DNA of 51,969 nucleotides. Origin: a virus. The stretch is from positions 1 through 51,969 of IMG/VR virus record IMGVR_UViG_3300007513_002219; one strand, written 5' to 3'. The position numbers were made by a program, and so were the translations under genes. Below are positions 1 to 8,354 of the stretch, one piece after another (positions within the stretch are counted from its first letter, which is position 1; each line of letters starts with the position of its first letter). Under the pieces are notes generated by a model, which had not been told where the DNA came from, searched no databases, and worked only from the letters and a program-made list of their open reading frames with translations.

Positions 1-112
1 ATACTCCGCAGGTTTCTCATCTATCAATCTTCTAAACCGACTGGACGGCAAAACCAGTGGCGGATACATTGAGAACTATGAAGACCTTCTTTCAGAAATG
101 AAGGCGATTTAA
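1..112 (+). CDS. C-terminal end of an unidentified protein (partial)
   Basis: The reading frame is already open at the left edge (first full codon at base 2) and stops at TAA 110-112, leaving 36 residues that end in LLSEMKAI. The fragment is soluble and mixed in charge, with no motif I recognise. It shares its last bases with the stop codon of the convergent minus-strand gene, so there is no room for a terminator between them. No function can be assigned from this piece; the rest of the gene lies left of the window. Confidence 0.6.
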   Translation, partial: YSAGFSSINLLNRLDGKTSGGYIENYEDLLSEMKAI

Positions 113-792
113 GGAGAATGAGCGATAACCGCTTTTAGTTTAAATCCAAGCTGATCGGTTATTCTCTTTTCAACAATTTCCCTATTAAGGCCGCTTGAGT
201 GGAACCAAATCCACTCGGCGGTTTGTTTTATGTTTAAAATAGATTGATCAAGTTCTTTGTTTTTCCGGTTCAGCCAACTTATTTCCTTGTCCTTATCCAC
301 CTTGAACTGAACAGACAATTCATAGGCAATCTCCAGAAGTGAAGCTCCATCCCCGCTCTTAACTGCATTCGCAGCTTCCTTATATAAATTTATTTTATAT
401 TCTCTTTCGCTACCATCTACATCTTTTAGTTTATCAGGGTGTGTCTTAATAGCTATTTTTTTAAATAATTCCCTGAGATCTTTATCTCTTCCGAAAATTT
501 CTTCTTCGTTATCCCAAATTTCTTTTTCTATTTTTGGAATTTCTTTTTCTGCCCGGTGTCCTCGTTCTTGACCTTTCATCATTTCTGTTGAATCACACTG
601 CGCCATGGGTTCAATTATTTTCTTCGGTTCTCTCCCGGTGTCAAATCTTTGATTAAAATCTTCTATTGCATCATCGAGTATTATTTCTGTTTCAAAAAGT
701 TCAGCTTTCTTGAGTTGAAAGCTGAGTCTTATTTTTTTGATTTTAGCCTCTTCTCTTTTTTTAGATAAAGGCGTTTTTGCTTTGCGGACCAT
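109..792 (-). CDS. J-domain (DnaJ-like) protein
   Basis: This is a 227-residue, charged, helical protein. A short J-domain sits in the middle: helix II reads LRELFKKIAIKTHPDK, with the diagnostic HPD tripeptide at residues 118-120, followed by a helix III-like stretch ending near residue 165. Long coiled-coil-like segments flank it at residues 10-50 and 80-100. There is no Gly/Phe region, zinc centre or client-binding domain, so it is not a full DnaJ. J-domains stimulate the ATPase of Hsp70 (DnaK), so the likely role is recruiting host DnaK; that is inference. It starts at ATG 792 with a GGGG-type ribosome site upstream and lies 15 bases after the lipoprotein protease gene on the same strand, so the two are probably co-transcribed from the divergent region near 1504-1610. 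Confidence 0.75.
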   Translation of the reverse strand: MVRKAKTPLSKKREEAKIKKIRLSFQLKKAELFETEIILDDAIEDFNQRFDTGREPKKIIEPMAQCDSTEMMKGQERGHRAEKEIPKIEKEIWDNEEEIFGRDKDLRELFKKIAIKTHPDKLKDVDGSEREYKINLYKEAANAVKSGDGASLLEIAYELSVQFKVDKDKEISWLNRKNKELDQSILNIKQTAEWIWFHSSGLNREIVEKRITDQLGFKLKAVIAHSP

Positions 793-807
793 TTCTAACC
801 CCAGGTG

Positions 808-1503
808 TTATTTTTTGGGCAAAACAGAATTTATAAATTTTTTCATTTTATCAAAAGGGACAGATAGTGTGATATGATGAAATCTTGAGTGTATGGCCCA
901 GACCATCCCCACGAGCTTTCCTCTTGAATTTATAATAGGTGAACCAGAGCTACCTGGATTTGCCGGCAGAGAATATATATCAGCGTCGGGATTGTGCATT
1001 CCATCCCCCTTCAAGACTCCGGAATAAAACCCCTCAAAGAGCATCACGAGGTCTTCCCCAAAGACACCTTGTGGCGCAGCGAGGTTGTAAACCTTCTCAC
1101 CAATTTCTGGTTTTGATAAAGCTATGCTGATAGCCCTCTCTGGTAGTTTATCTGATTCCAAGATGCATGCATCAATATCATTACTTTTTTTGATTACCTT
1201 AGTTTCCACCGTTATTGCCTTTTGGGTATGTGCGTTAATTACGTCGATAAAATCAGCCCCCTCCTCATCGCAAAAGTGTCTTGCTGTCAGGATATAAGTT
1301 TTTCCATTGTGGTGTCCAATGATTGCGCCAGACGCAGATGACATTCCAACCATCTGTTTATTTGGGTTAAAAATGAACTTTGTGAGCCCCACAAAGGATT
1401 TTCTTTTCTGATCTAAAAGGTTCTTTGTAAAGAGGTTTGTAAAGGCACAGCTAGAAATTAAAAAAAGTGCACTCAACAAAGGGATCAGGAATAGCTTTTT
1501 CAT
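808..1503 (-). CDS. Secreted lipoprotein, trypsin-like serine protease
   Basis: The 231-residue protein opens with a classical lipoprotein signal: MKK, a hydrophobic core, then the lipobox LISSC with Cys19 as the predicted lipidation site. A trypsin-like (PF13365-type) fold follows, with the catalytic triad visible: His76 in TARHFC, Asp109 or Asp111 in NDIDAC, and Ser186 in GSSGSP. The C-terminal VGMVWAIHS stretch is the usual strand after the active-site serine. Longer starts exist (TTG at 1530, ATG at 1518), but ATG 1503 puts the signal peptide at the N-terminus as the family requires. The mature enzyme should sit in the periplasm or on an outer membrane, which is unusual for a phage gene product. 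It could protect the infected cell, process surface proteins or cause exclusion; the sequence does not say which. It is followed closely by the J-domain gene. Confidence 0.85.
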   Translation of the reverse strand: MKKLFLIPLLSALFLISSCAFTNLFTKNLLDQKRKSFVGLTKFIFNPNKQMVGMSSASGAIIGHHNGKTYILTARHFCDEEGADFIDVINAHTQKAITVETKVIKKSNDIDACILESDKLPERAISIALSKPEIGEKVYNLAAPQGVFGEDLVMLFEGFYSGVLKGDGMHNPDADIYSLPANPGSSGSPIINSRGKLVGMVWAIHSRFHHITLSVPFDKMKKFINSVLPKK

Positions 1504-1564
1504 ATTAGTAATTACCATTAATTCACACAAAAAGCAAAACTTATTCAGAAATAGTTATGGAAAA

Positions 1565-1577
1565 CTATTTAAAATAG
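1565..1577 (+). promoter_or_regulatory. 13-base motif CTATTTAAAATAG, candidate late promoter
   Basis: It lies in the only divergent intergenic region (1504-1610) and ends 33 bases before the phoH start codon. It differs by a single base from the motifs at 32729-32741 and 39977-39989, which also sit in gene-free gaps just upstream of start codons. It is nearly palindromic, so it could also act on the leftward protease/J-domain unit. It is AT-rich like the T4 late -10 box (TATAAATA) but not identical. The promoter role is inferred from position and recurrence. Confidence 0.4.
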
Positions 1578-1610
1578 AAGGTTTAAAAGAGATATCGAAA
1601 GAAAGAATTT

Positions 1611-2921
1611 ATGAAAAAATGCACCTACGTTCTCGATACAAGTGTTTTTCTGACAAATGCCAACTCTGTTTATGGATATGGAACAAGTGATATTATTGTT
1701 CCAATGAAAGTTTTGGAAGAGATCGACAAACACAAGAAGAGGCAAGATTCGGTAGGATCGAACGCCCGAACTATTATCCGTATATTTGATGATATGCGAG
1801 AGATAGGATCTCTATACAAAGGAGTCAGGATCCAAAAGGGAAAAGGAATCTTGCGAGTGCGCCCAAGTGCCATTGATGTACACGCCTATTTGCCTGACGA
1901 TCTTTCACCTGATATTCCCGATCATAAGATTATAGCCACAGCAATGCAAGAGAGAGAAAACCGTCCCAAGGTTAATGTTATTTTAGTTTCTCGCGATGTT
2001 AATATGAGAGTAATCTGTGATGCCCTTGGCCTACCAACAGAAGACTACAACCCAGACCAAGTTCTTAAATCTGGCGAAGAGGTATACAGTGGTTTCTCGG
2101 AGAAGATAATAACTGACGAGGATATAGATAAATTCTATGCCGGTAATAAATTTAAATTTAAGTGTGATGATATTCACCCCAATCAATTTCTTTTATTGAG
2201 GTCGGAAAGCAACAAAGCGAAAACAGCACTTGCCCGGTTTATAAATAAAAACGAACCTCTTAGGAAACTCTTTAACAAAAAAAGCACTTACGGAATCCAA
2301 CCGCGTAACAAAGAACAGCAATTTGCGATGGATATACTTCTAGATAAAAAAGTGCCAGTTGTTAGTCTACTTGGGTCAGCAGGCACTGGTAAAACACTAT
2401 GTGCCTTATCTGCGGGTCTTGAGCAAGTCCTAGATTCCGGAGATTACACGCGCTTAATTGTTTCGAGGCCAATACAACCACTTGGAAAAGATATTGGATT
2501 CTTGCCCGGAACGATGGAAGAAAAGATGGCTCCTTGGCTCACACCGATTCAAGACAATCTTCAGTTTCTTATGGGAAATGATAAATTAATGTTGCAAGAA
2601 TACTTAGATCGTGGTACAATAGAGATGGAAGCTATCACTTATATTCGTGGAAGATCTATATCGAAGGCGTTTATTGTCATCGATGAGGCTCAAAATTTAA
2701 CAAGACACGAATTAAAGACTATAATAACAAGGGTGGGAGAAGATTCTAAATTGGTATTAACGGGAGACATCGAGCAGATAGATAACGCCTATGTGGATGA
2801 GACCTCAAACGGACTTACGCATGCTATCGAGAAATTTAAAGAATATAGCTTAGGAGGCCATGTATCTTTCAAGAAAGGTGAGCGTAGCGAAGTGGCTACG
2901 CTAGCGGCTAAAATATTATGA
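1611..2921 (+). CDS. phoH: PhoH-like protein with N-terminal PIN domain
   Basis: 436 residues in two domains. Residues 1-150 form a PIN-type ribonuclease domain with the expected acidic positions: Asp9 in VLDTS, Glu36/37, Asp101/104 and Asp129 in VSRD. Residues 230-436 form the PhoH ATPase, with Walker A GSAGTGKT at 255-262 and Walker B AFIVIDEAQ at 353-361, followed by the sensor-like LVLTGDIEQID. This PIN-PhoH order matches the PhoH2 family, reported as an RNA helicase/ribonuclease in mycobacteria; many phage PhoH proteins carry only the ATPase. A likely role is RNA unwinding and cleavage during takeover of host metabolism. It starts at ATG 1611 behind an AAAGAAAGA purine stretch and heads the long rightward gene series. 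Its stop overlaps the next start as ATGA, implying translational coupling to the metallopeptidase. Confidence 0.92.
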   Translation: MKKCTYVLDTSVFLTNANSVYGYGTSDIIVPMKVLEEIDKHKKRQDSVGSNARTIIRIFDDMREIGSLYKGVRIQKGKGILRVRPSAIDVHAYLPDDLSPDIPDHKIIATAMQERENRPKVNVILVSRDVNMRVICDALGLPTEDYNPDQVLKSGEEVYSGFSEKIITDEDIDKFYAGNKFKFKCDDIHPNQFLLLRSESNKAKTALARFINKNEPLRKLFNKKSTYGIQPRNKEQQFAMDILLDKKVPVVSLLGSAGTGKTLCALSAGLEQVLDSGDYTRLIVSRPIQPLGKDIGFLPGTMEEKMAPWLTPIQDNLQFLMGNDKLMLQEYLDRGTIEMEAITYIRGRSISKAFIVIDEAQNLTRHELKTIITRVGEDSKLVLTGDIEQIDNAYVDETSNGLTHAIEKFKEYSLGGHVSFKKGERSEVATLAAKIL

Positions 2922-3571
2922 TAGTTAACAGAGAACAAAAAGAATTTTTACTATATAATAGAATCCCGGTGATTGCTCAAGATAAGCCATCTTTCGATTT
3001 GCCAGCTGTTTTGCAGGCCGTACAGAAGAGTATTCCCCAGCCACTCACCAAAGATTTGGACTATATTCTCGTAAGTAATTCTGATTACCTAAAAGATAGA
3101 GAAGTAGACTCCGTATATCAGGATGGCATTATTTATATGTCTGCTCGCATTGAAGATGAAGAGACAGCTGTCCTTAGCGTCGTCCATGAGATAGCTCATG
3201 CCATAGAAGAACAATTCCCTTACATTTATGAGGATGAGACAATTGAAACAGAATTTCTGGGGAAAAGAACAAAGCTTTATGAAATTTTATCAGCACATGG
3301 CTTTGATTTAAGTGGTTTAGACTTCTTAAATGCAGAATATTCGGAAAAGTTTGATGATTTCCTCTATTTAGATATTGGATATCCACTATTAAGAAATTTT
3401 GCTTCTGGTCTTTTCCTGTCGCCCTATGCGGCCACGTCAGTCAGGGAATATTTTGCCACCGCGTTCGAGGAGTATTTTATGAGAGAAGCAAAGTATGTAA
3501 AATTGTTTAGCCCAGCTGTTTATATTAAGATTGAAGAGCTGCTAGACGATCTGGGAGAGAATTTCGCATGA
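2918..3571 (+). CDS. Zinc metallopeptidase, anthrax lethal-factor-like (ATLF) type
   Basis: 217 residues. The zinc motif HEIAH is at residues 90-94, inside a helix preceded by the strand IIYMSAR. A second helix, TSVREYFATAFEEYF (173-187), supplies Glu177 or Glu184 as the likely third ligand. That spacing and the YFA.AFEEYF pattern resemble the ATLF-like peptidases rather than thermolysin. It has no signal peptide, so it probably acts in the cytoplasm of the infected cell. Start and stop overlap both neighbours by ATGA, tying it to phoH upstream and a small basic protein downstream. The substrate is unknown; a host protein or phage prohead processing is possible, but no prohead genes are nearby. 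The motif is clear; the exact family is my judgement. Confidence 0.75.
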   Translation: MIVNREQKEFLLYNRIPVIAQDKPSFDLPAVLQAVQKSIPQPLTKDLDYILVSNSDYLKDREVDSVYQDGIIYMSARIEDEETAVLSVVHEIAHAIEEQFPYIYEDETIETEFLGKRTKLYEILSAHGFDLSGLDFLNAEYSEKFDDFLYLDIGYPLLRNFASGLFLSPYAATSVREYFATAFEEYFMREAKYVKLFSPAVYIKIEELLDDLGENFA

Positions 3572-3906
3572 AGAAAGAAATATCTTTGAATGAAGATAAA
3601 ACGGAAGTGACAATTTGTTTGTCACTTACAAAAAGGTCCATGGCAAGACACCCTCGTATGACGGTGACAACAAAAATGGTGCACACAATGCTTGAAAACG
3701 ACAATTTTAAGCTTGACAAATGTCTTTTATATGATACAATAGATAATAATAATGAAAACTCAAAGCACGATGGAAGGTGGGTTTTTTCGTTGTTTGTAGA
3801 AAAAGCACAGAAGTTGGGCCTCAAAAAAGAGGCTACTTTGACCAAGAAACCTGAATTGTCTTCGCCAAGGAATAAAAAGAAGGCACAAAAAAAGAAAGAG
3901 AGCTAA
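3568..3906 (+). CDS. Small basic protein of unknown function
   Basis: 112 residues with ATG inside the previous stop (ATGA). The N-terminal 90 residues look folded (alternating strand and helix, with a VFSLFVEKAQKLGL helix). The last 25 are almost all Lys, Glu, Ser and Pro, a flexible basic tail such as nucleic-acid-binding proteins often carry. I do not recognise a family. The purine-rich end of this gene (AAAGAAAGAGAG) also serves as the ribosome site for the nuclease that starts three bases after the stop, so the two are expressed together. Confidence 0.7.
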   Translation: MKKEISLNEDKTEVTICLSLTKRSMARHPRMTVTTKMVHTMLENDNFKLDKCLLYDTIDNNNENSKHDGRWVFSLFVEKAQKLGLKKEATLTKKPELSSPRNKKKAQKKKES

Positions 3907-3908
3907 TT

Positions 3909-4691
3909 TTGCCACATGTATCATTTTCCGCTATTAAAGACTGGAAATTTTGCCCCTTTTACCACAAATTAACGAGAATAGATAAATTAAAAGTTTTCCA
4001 AGGAAATGTTTATACTGCCTTTGGGAAAGCCATTCACAACGTCTGTGAATCTATGCTTATTAGTCGCCAAATTAAAAAATCCTTTGAACCAGAGGAATAT
4101 TTTAAGAAGCAGTTGGTGGAAGAATTAAAGGCTTTACCTCCCGACGTTGCACCCTCGATGAACGAGGCCAAGGCGTTTTTAGAGCAAGGGAGGGAAATTA
4201 TACCTCACATATTACCAGCCCTTAAAGAATATTTTGGAGAGTTCGATCTTGTTTCCTCCGAAGAAGAAATAAATGAAAAATTAGGGTTGGATACAGATGA
4301 CCAATACTCGTTTAAGGGATATGTCGACTGTATCATCAAAACTCCAGACGGGAAGTTTCACGTTATTGATTGGAAGTCCTGCAGTTGGGGCTGGGATATG
4401 CGTAAGCGTACAGATCCCATGGTGACGTATCAGCTTACTTACTACAAACATTTCATTTCAGAAAAACGAGGAATTCCAAAAGAAAATATTGAGACTTATT
4501 TTGCCCTTCTCAAGAGAACGGGAAAAAAAGATAGGGTTGAATTATTCCGAGTTACATCGGGAGAAAAAAAGACAAATAATGCCCTTAAACTTTTGGAACA
4601 ATCGGTTTATAATATTGATAGGCAAAACTATGTTAAGAATCGTCTGTCCTGTAATCGATGTGAATTTAAGGGGACGACACATTGCCCGTAG
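3909..4691 (+). CDS. Cas4/RecB-like PD-(D/E)XK nuclease with Fe-S cysteines
   Basis: 260 residues. The pattern is that of Cas4/AddB-type exonucleases: FSAIKDWKFCPF with Cys15 near the N-terminus, His43 in the GKAIH helix, Asp140 in GYVDC, Asp154-x-Lys156 in VIDWKS, the YQLTYY helix (174-179, QxxxY motif), and a C-terminal C-x2-C-x7-C at 248, 251 and 259. Together with Cys15 these can hold a [4Fe-4S] cluster. Such enzymes trim DNA ends; marine T4-like phages often carry one near replication genes. It starts at TTG 3909, the only in-frame start close to the upstream gene, with a GAGAG purine site 5' of it. There are no CRISPR repeats or other cas genes here, so a phage recombination or end-processing role is more likely than spacer acquisition. 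Confidence 0.85.
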   Translation: MPHVSFSAIKDWKFCPFYHKLTRIDKLKVFQGNVYTAFGKAIHNVCESMLISRQIKKSFEPEEYFKKQLVEELKALPPDVAPSMNEAKAFLEQGREIIPHILPALKEYFGEFDLVSSEEEINEKLGLDTDDQYSFKGYVDCIIKTPDGKFHVIDWKSCSWGWDMRKRTDPMVTYQLTYYKHFISEKRGIPKENIETYFALLKRTGKKDRVELFRVTSGEKKTNNALKLLEQSVYNIDRQNYVKNRLSCNRCEFKGTTHCP

Positions 4692-4699
4692 GGGAAACT

Positions 4700-5962
4700 A
4701 TGACAAAGAAAAATATTTTAACAATCGGTGATCACCCGTTTTCACCGAGCGGCGTTGGGACTCAAACAAAATACGTTATCGAAGCTCTGTTAAAGACAGG
4801 AAATTATAAAGTTATTTCGTTGGGTGGTGCAATAAAACACCAAAATTACCAACCTACCAAAACAGAAGAGTATGGCGAGGATTGGGTAACACACCCTGTC
4901 GATGGATACGGCACCCACGACTTGGTTCGGTCTATCATTCGAACTGAGAAAATAGATATGGTTTGGATTATGACCGACCCAAGATTCTGGGGTTGGCTTT
5001 GGGAGATCGACGATGAGGTTCGATCACTCTGTCCTCTCGTTTATTATCACGTTTGGGATAACTATCCCTACCCAACCTTCAATAGATCACATTATTTATC
5101 AAACGATGTGATTGCCACGATTTCGAAAGTAACCGACGACATTGTTCGAACAGTTGCACCGGAGGTCGAGTGCCACTATGTCCCACACGCAGTAGCTCAG
5201 GACATTTTCAAGCCACTCCCCGATGACGAAATTCAAGAATATAAAAAATTGTCTATGGGCCCAGCACAAGGCGATGATAAATTTATATTTTTTTGGAACA
5301 ATAGAAATGCCCGACGGAAACAGAGCGGTTCGCTATTGTTTTGGTATAAAGACCTGCTAGACAGGATTGGCCACGACAAGACGTGCCTGATCATGCACAC
5401 TGATGTTAAGGATCCTCACGGACAGGATCTAGAAAGAATCATCCAGGAATTTAATATGGTCCGTGGAGAGGTAATGTTTTCCACCAAAAAGCTCCCACCA
5501 CAGGAGCTTGCAAAATTATATAACATGGCCGATTGCACAATAAACATTTCAGATGCAGAAGGCTTCGGATTGGCAACTCTTGAATCTTTATCATGTGGAA
5601 CTCCGATCATTGCCACCACCACCGGCGGCTTGAAGGAACAAGTCACCGACGGCGAGAATACTTTTGGGATTGCAATTGATCCATCTTCGAAAGCAATTAT
5701 AGGATCTCAGGACATTCCATGGATTTATGAAGATAGACTTAGCGGTAAAGATGTCACGGACGCCATGCAAAAGATGGTTGAAATGCCGCCAGAAGAAAGA
5801 AAGCGCCTTGGTCAACTTGGGAAAGAGCATGTAGACAAAAATTATAGCTTTGAAAATTTCCAGGAAAGCTGGACTACCCTTGTTAAGAATGTGATGGAAG
5901 ATCATGGCTCTTGGGGAGATCGAAAGAAATATAATAAATGGACTCTGACGGAGATATTATGA
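4700..5962 (+). CDS. GT4-type glycosyltransferase (first gene of the glycan cluster)
   Basis: 420 residues from ATG 4700, chosen over an upstream TTG (4682) because AGGGG at 4690-4694 is well spaced for it. The N-terminus has ILTIGDHPFSPSGVGTQ, the glycine-rich first strand and loop of a GT-B fold. The C-terminal half carries SDAEGFGLATLESLSCGTPIIATTTGG in several consecutive motifs, including the E-x7-E signature (EGFGLATLE) that binds the donor nucleotide sugar. No membrane segment is present, so it acts in the cytoplasm on a soluble or membrane-bound acceptor. Its stop overlaps the next transferase (ATGA). Donor and acceptor cannot be read from sequence. Confidence 0.88.
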   Translation: MTKKNILTIGDHPFSPSGVGTQTKYVIEALLKTGNYKVISLGGAIKHQNYQPTKTEEYGEDWVTHPVDGYGTHDLVRSIIRTEKIDMVWIMTDPRFWGWLWEIDDEVRSLCPLVYYHVWDNYPYPTFNRSHYLSNDVIATISKVTDDIVRTVAPEVECHYVPHAVAQDIFKPLPDDEIQEYKKLSMGPAQGDDKFIFFWNNRNARRKQSGSLLFWYKDLLDRIGHDKTCLIMHTDVKDPHGQDLERIIQEFNMVRGEVMFSTKKLPPQELAKLYNMADCTINISDAEGFGLATLESLSCGTPIIATTTGGLKEQVTDGENTFGIAIDPSSKAIIGSQDIPWIYEDRLSGKDVTDAMQKMVEMPPEERKRLGQLGKEHVDKNYSFENFQESWTTLVKNVMEDHGSWGDRKKYNKWTLTEIL

Positions 5963-7221
5963 AGAAAAAAGTAATTGTAAAAGGCCCAGCACTAAGTGCT
6001 TCTGGGTATGGTGAACACGCTCGCTTTGTTTTGCGAGCCCTTCGAAAGAGGGAAGATATTTTTGATATATATTTCCATAACCTTAACTGGGGCAAAACAG
6101 GTTGGATCTTTGAAGATTCCGAAGAACGAGCATGGATTGATTTCTTAATCGCTAAAACGGTAAACCACATTAGGGAGAATCAAAATAATTTGAGTTTTGA
6201 TTTTTCTTTACAAGTTACCATTCCAAATGAGTTTGAAAAAATGGCCAATGTAAATATCGGTGTCACCGCAGGAATTGAAACTACAAAGTTGGCCCCTGTT
6301 TGGCTCCAAAAGGCTAACGAAATGGATAAAGTTATTGTTGTTTCTAATCATGCAAAATATGGTTTTGAAAATACCAAATATCCCCTCATGAATGAGAACA
6401 AGGAGCATGTTGCTGATTTGACATGCAACGTCCCCGTTGAAGTCGTCGGTTATCCCGTTAAAAAGTATGAACCAGCGGATATTGACTTTGAATTTGATAC
6501 TGAATTTAATTTTTTAGCAGTGGCACTTTGGGGACAGAGGAAAAACATCGTTAAGACAATTGAGAACTTCGTTGAAGAATTTAAGGACGACCAAGATGTT
6601 GGCCTTGTTGTCAAAACTGCTCTTCGGGGAGGTTCCACCTATGATCGGATAGGAACCGAGTCGGTAATTAAAAATGTATTAAAAAAATATCCTGATAGAA
6701 AATGTAAAGTCTATCTCTTACATGGGCGATTATCCGAAGAGGAAATGACAACACTTTATCAGCATGATAAAATCAAGTGCATGGTTTCTTTGGCTCACGG
6801 AGAAGGTTTTGGCCTTCCTCTGTTCGAGGCTGCGTATAATGGTTTACCAATTGTGGCCACCGATTGGAGCGGACATGTTGATTTCTTATACGCCCCACAG
6901 AAAGACAAAAAAGGTAAGACAAAATTAAGAGGTCTCTTTGGAAAAGTTGCTTACGACTTGAACAAGGTTCAAAAAGAGTCAGTTTGGGAAGGGGTCATTG
7001 TCCCCGACGCATTATGGGCCTACCCATCAGATCGTTCGGCAAAAACCAAAATGAGAGAAGTATATAAAGATTATCAATTGGCTTTAAACAAAGCAAAGAA
7101 GCTGAAGAAGCACGTCGAAGAAAAATTTGAAGCAGAGAAGATGCTAGACAAGGTGGTCTCAACTTTTTATTACGATCCTCTTGACACTGGTCAGGTTGAC
7201 TTGGAAGAGCTATTGTCATGA
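5959..7221 (+). CDS. GT4-type glycosyltransferase
   Basis: 420 residues, starting at ATG 5959 inside the ATGA overlap with the previous gene, with GGAG just upstream. It begins VIVKGPALSASGYGEHARF, a GT-B N-terminal glycine loop, and has HGEGFGLPLFEAAYNGLPIVA with the E-x7-E donor-binding signature (EGFGLPLFE) and a following WSGH acceptor-side loop. The middle of the protein is more diverged from the first transferase than the C-terminal part, so it probably uses a different acceptor. A Lys-rich helical C-terminus ends in VDLEELLS. The three consecutive transferases (4700-8354) look like successive steps in building one oligosaccharide. Exact specificity is unknown. Confidence 0.85.
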   Translation: MKKKVIVKGPALSASGYGEHARFVLRALRKREDIFDIYFHNLNWGKTGWIFEDSEERAWIDFLIAKTVNHIRENQNNLSFDFSLQVTIPNEFEKMANVNIGVTAGIETTKLAPVWLQKANEMDKVIVVSNHAKYGFENTKYPLMNENKEHVADLTCNVPVEVVGYPVKKYEPADIDFEFDTEFNFLAVALWGQRKNIVKTIENFVEEFKDDQDVGLVVKTALRGGSTYDRIGTESVIKNVLKKYPDRKCKVYLLHGRLSEEEMTTLYQHDKIKCMVSLAHGEGFGLPLFEAAYNGLPIVATDWSGHVDFLYAPQKDKKGKTKLRGLFGKVAYDLNKVQKESVWEGVIVPDALWAYPSDRSAKTKMREVYKDYQLALNKAKKLKKHVEEKFEAEKMLDKVVSTFYYDPLDTGQVDLEELLS

Positions 7222-8354
7222 TTGGTATGGTTTGCGATTTTTATCACCCCTCTATTGGTGGTACTCAAAAGTTGTGCCAATCGGTTGCAGAAATTTTCCA
7301 TGACTCCGATTACTCAGTGGAGGTGATCACGACGCTTGACCACAACCGCCGCGCCAGCGATTTCGATTATCCTGTTGTTGAGTTCTCAAATTTAAATTTT
7401 GCAAACAATCCTTTGTTTTTTTCTAAGCACTATAAGAGCGTTTTTGTTTTTGCGGACTTGTTTTCTCCGTCCTTCCATACAATACAACTAGAGACCATAA
7501 ACCATGCGACTCTTGTTCTGAATTTGGATGAGAATGTTTATAGGTGGATTCAAAATGAGGAGATGGGCCTTACAAAAGAAGTGGTATCTAGGCTTGTTGA
7601 GAAGATAAAGAATTTTGATAATGTCGTCTCCTTCTGTAAAGAAGCGCCAATTAATAAATTTCTTGAAGAAAATGATATAGAATATACTTTTATTCCAAAT
7701 TTTAGCAGAGATGTTCAAAAGACGGAAAGAAGAGATTTTGACTTACACGCAACCCTTGGGCTCGATGAACGCAAGAAGGTGATATTCAATCACGGACTTT
7801 TCGAAACAAGAAAGAATCAATTATATTTGCTAGAGAGCTTTTATAGGGCCGATTTACATAAAGATTATTCTCTTATTTTCCTCGGAAACCCAAGAGGAGC
7901 CAACGACGTTCCTTATTTCCAGAAGTGTAAAGAATTTGTTGAGGAAAACAACCTTGAAGAGAGTGTTAAATTTGTGAAAGGGACAAACAATGTTTCATTA
8001 ATTGATTCTCTTTTGTTGAAGTCGGATATTTACGTCTTACCTTCCACCGCCGAGGGATTGCCGCTGGTATTAATAGAAGCAATGAGTGCAGATCTTCCAT
8101 GGGTCTCAACTCCTGTCGGCGGCGTTCCCGCACTTATGGGTTCACTTGCGGGAGGAACAGTTTTATCTAATATAGGCTTCACACCAGAAGAGCTTAGAGA
8201 AGCAATAACCTCAGTATCAAAAAAGAAGAGCCGCGCCGATTGGGAAAACAACTTTTCAAGAGAGATTGCAGCAGCGAATTATTTAAAATTAATAGAAAAT
8301 ATTGAGAAAGACTTAAAAGAAAAAGAACAGGAAGCAAGAAATGTCTTTATGTGA
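7218..8354 (+). CDS. GT4-type glycosyltransferase
   Basis: 378 residues, coupled to the previous gene by ATGA. The N-terminal GMVCDFYHPSIGGTQ is the hallmark first loop of GT4 enzymes (the phosphatidylinositol mannosyltransferase type). KVIFNHGLFETRKNQ supplies the Lys/Arg pair that contacts the donor diphosphate, and PSTAEGLPLVLIEAMSADLPWVST carries the E-x7-E signature (EGLPLVLIE). Length and order are normal for the family. It overlaps the next gene by 14 bases, so translation is tightly linked. It is probably the third committed transferase of the same glycan; the sugar donor is unknown. Confidence 0.88.
   Translation: MIGMVCDFYHPSIGGTQKLCQSVAEIFHDSDYSVEVITTLDHNRRASDFDYPVVEFSNLNFANNPLFFSKHYKSVFVFADLFSPSFHTIQLETINHATLVLNLDENVYRWIQNEEMGLTKEVVSRLVEKIKNFDNVVSFCKEAPINKFLEENDIEYTFIPNFSRDVQKTERRDFDLHATLGLDERKKVIFNHGLFETRKNQLYLLESFYRADLHKDYSLIFLGNPRGANDVPYFQKCKEFVEENNLEESVKFVKGTNNVSLIDSLLLKSDIYVLPSTAEGLPLVLIEAMSADLPWVSTPVGGVPALMGSLAGGTVLSNIGFTPEELREAITSVSKKKSRADWENNFSREIAAANYLKLIENIEKDLKEKEQEARNVFM

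Noticed and set aside
939-1130. 63-codon + strand frame opposite the serine protease
   Set aside because: The antisense frame carries the catalytic Ser and Asp motifs of the protease; this one is Arg/Gln-rich noise.
3909-4691. Cas4-like protein as sign of a CRISPR system
   Set aside because: No repeat-spacer array and no cas1/cas2 nearby. Phage Cas4-like nucleases are common without CRISPR.
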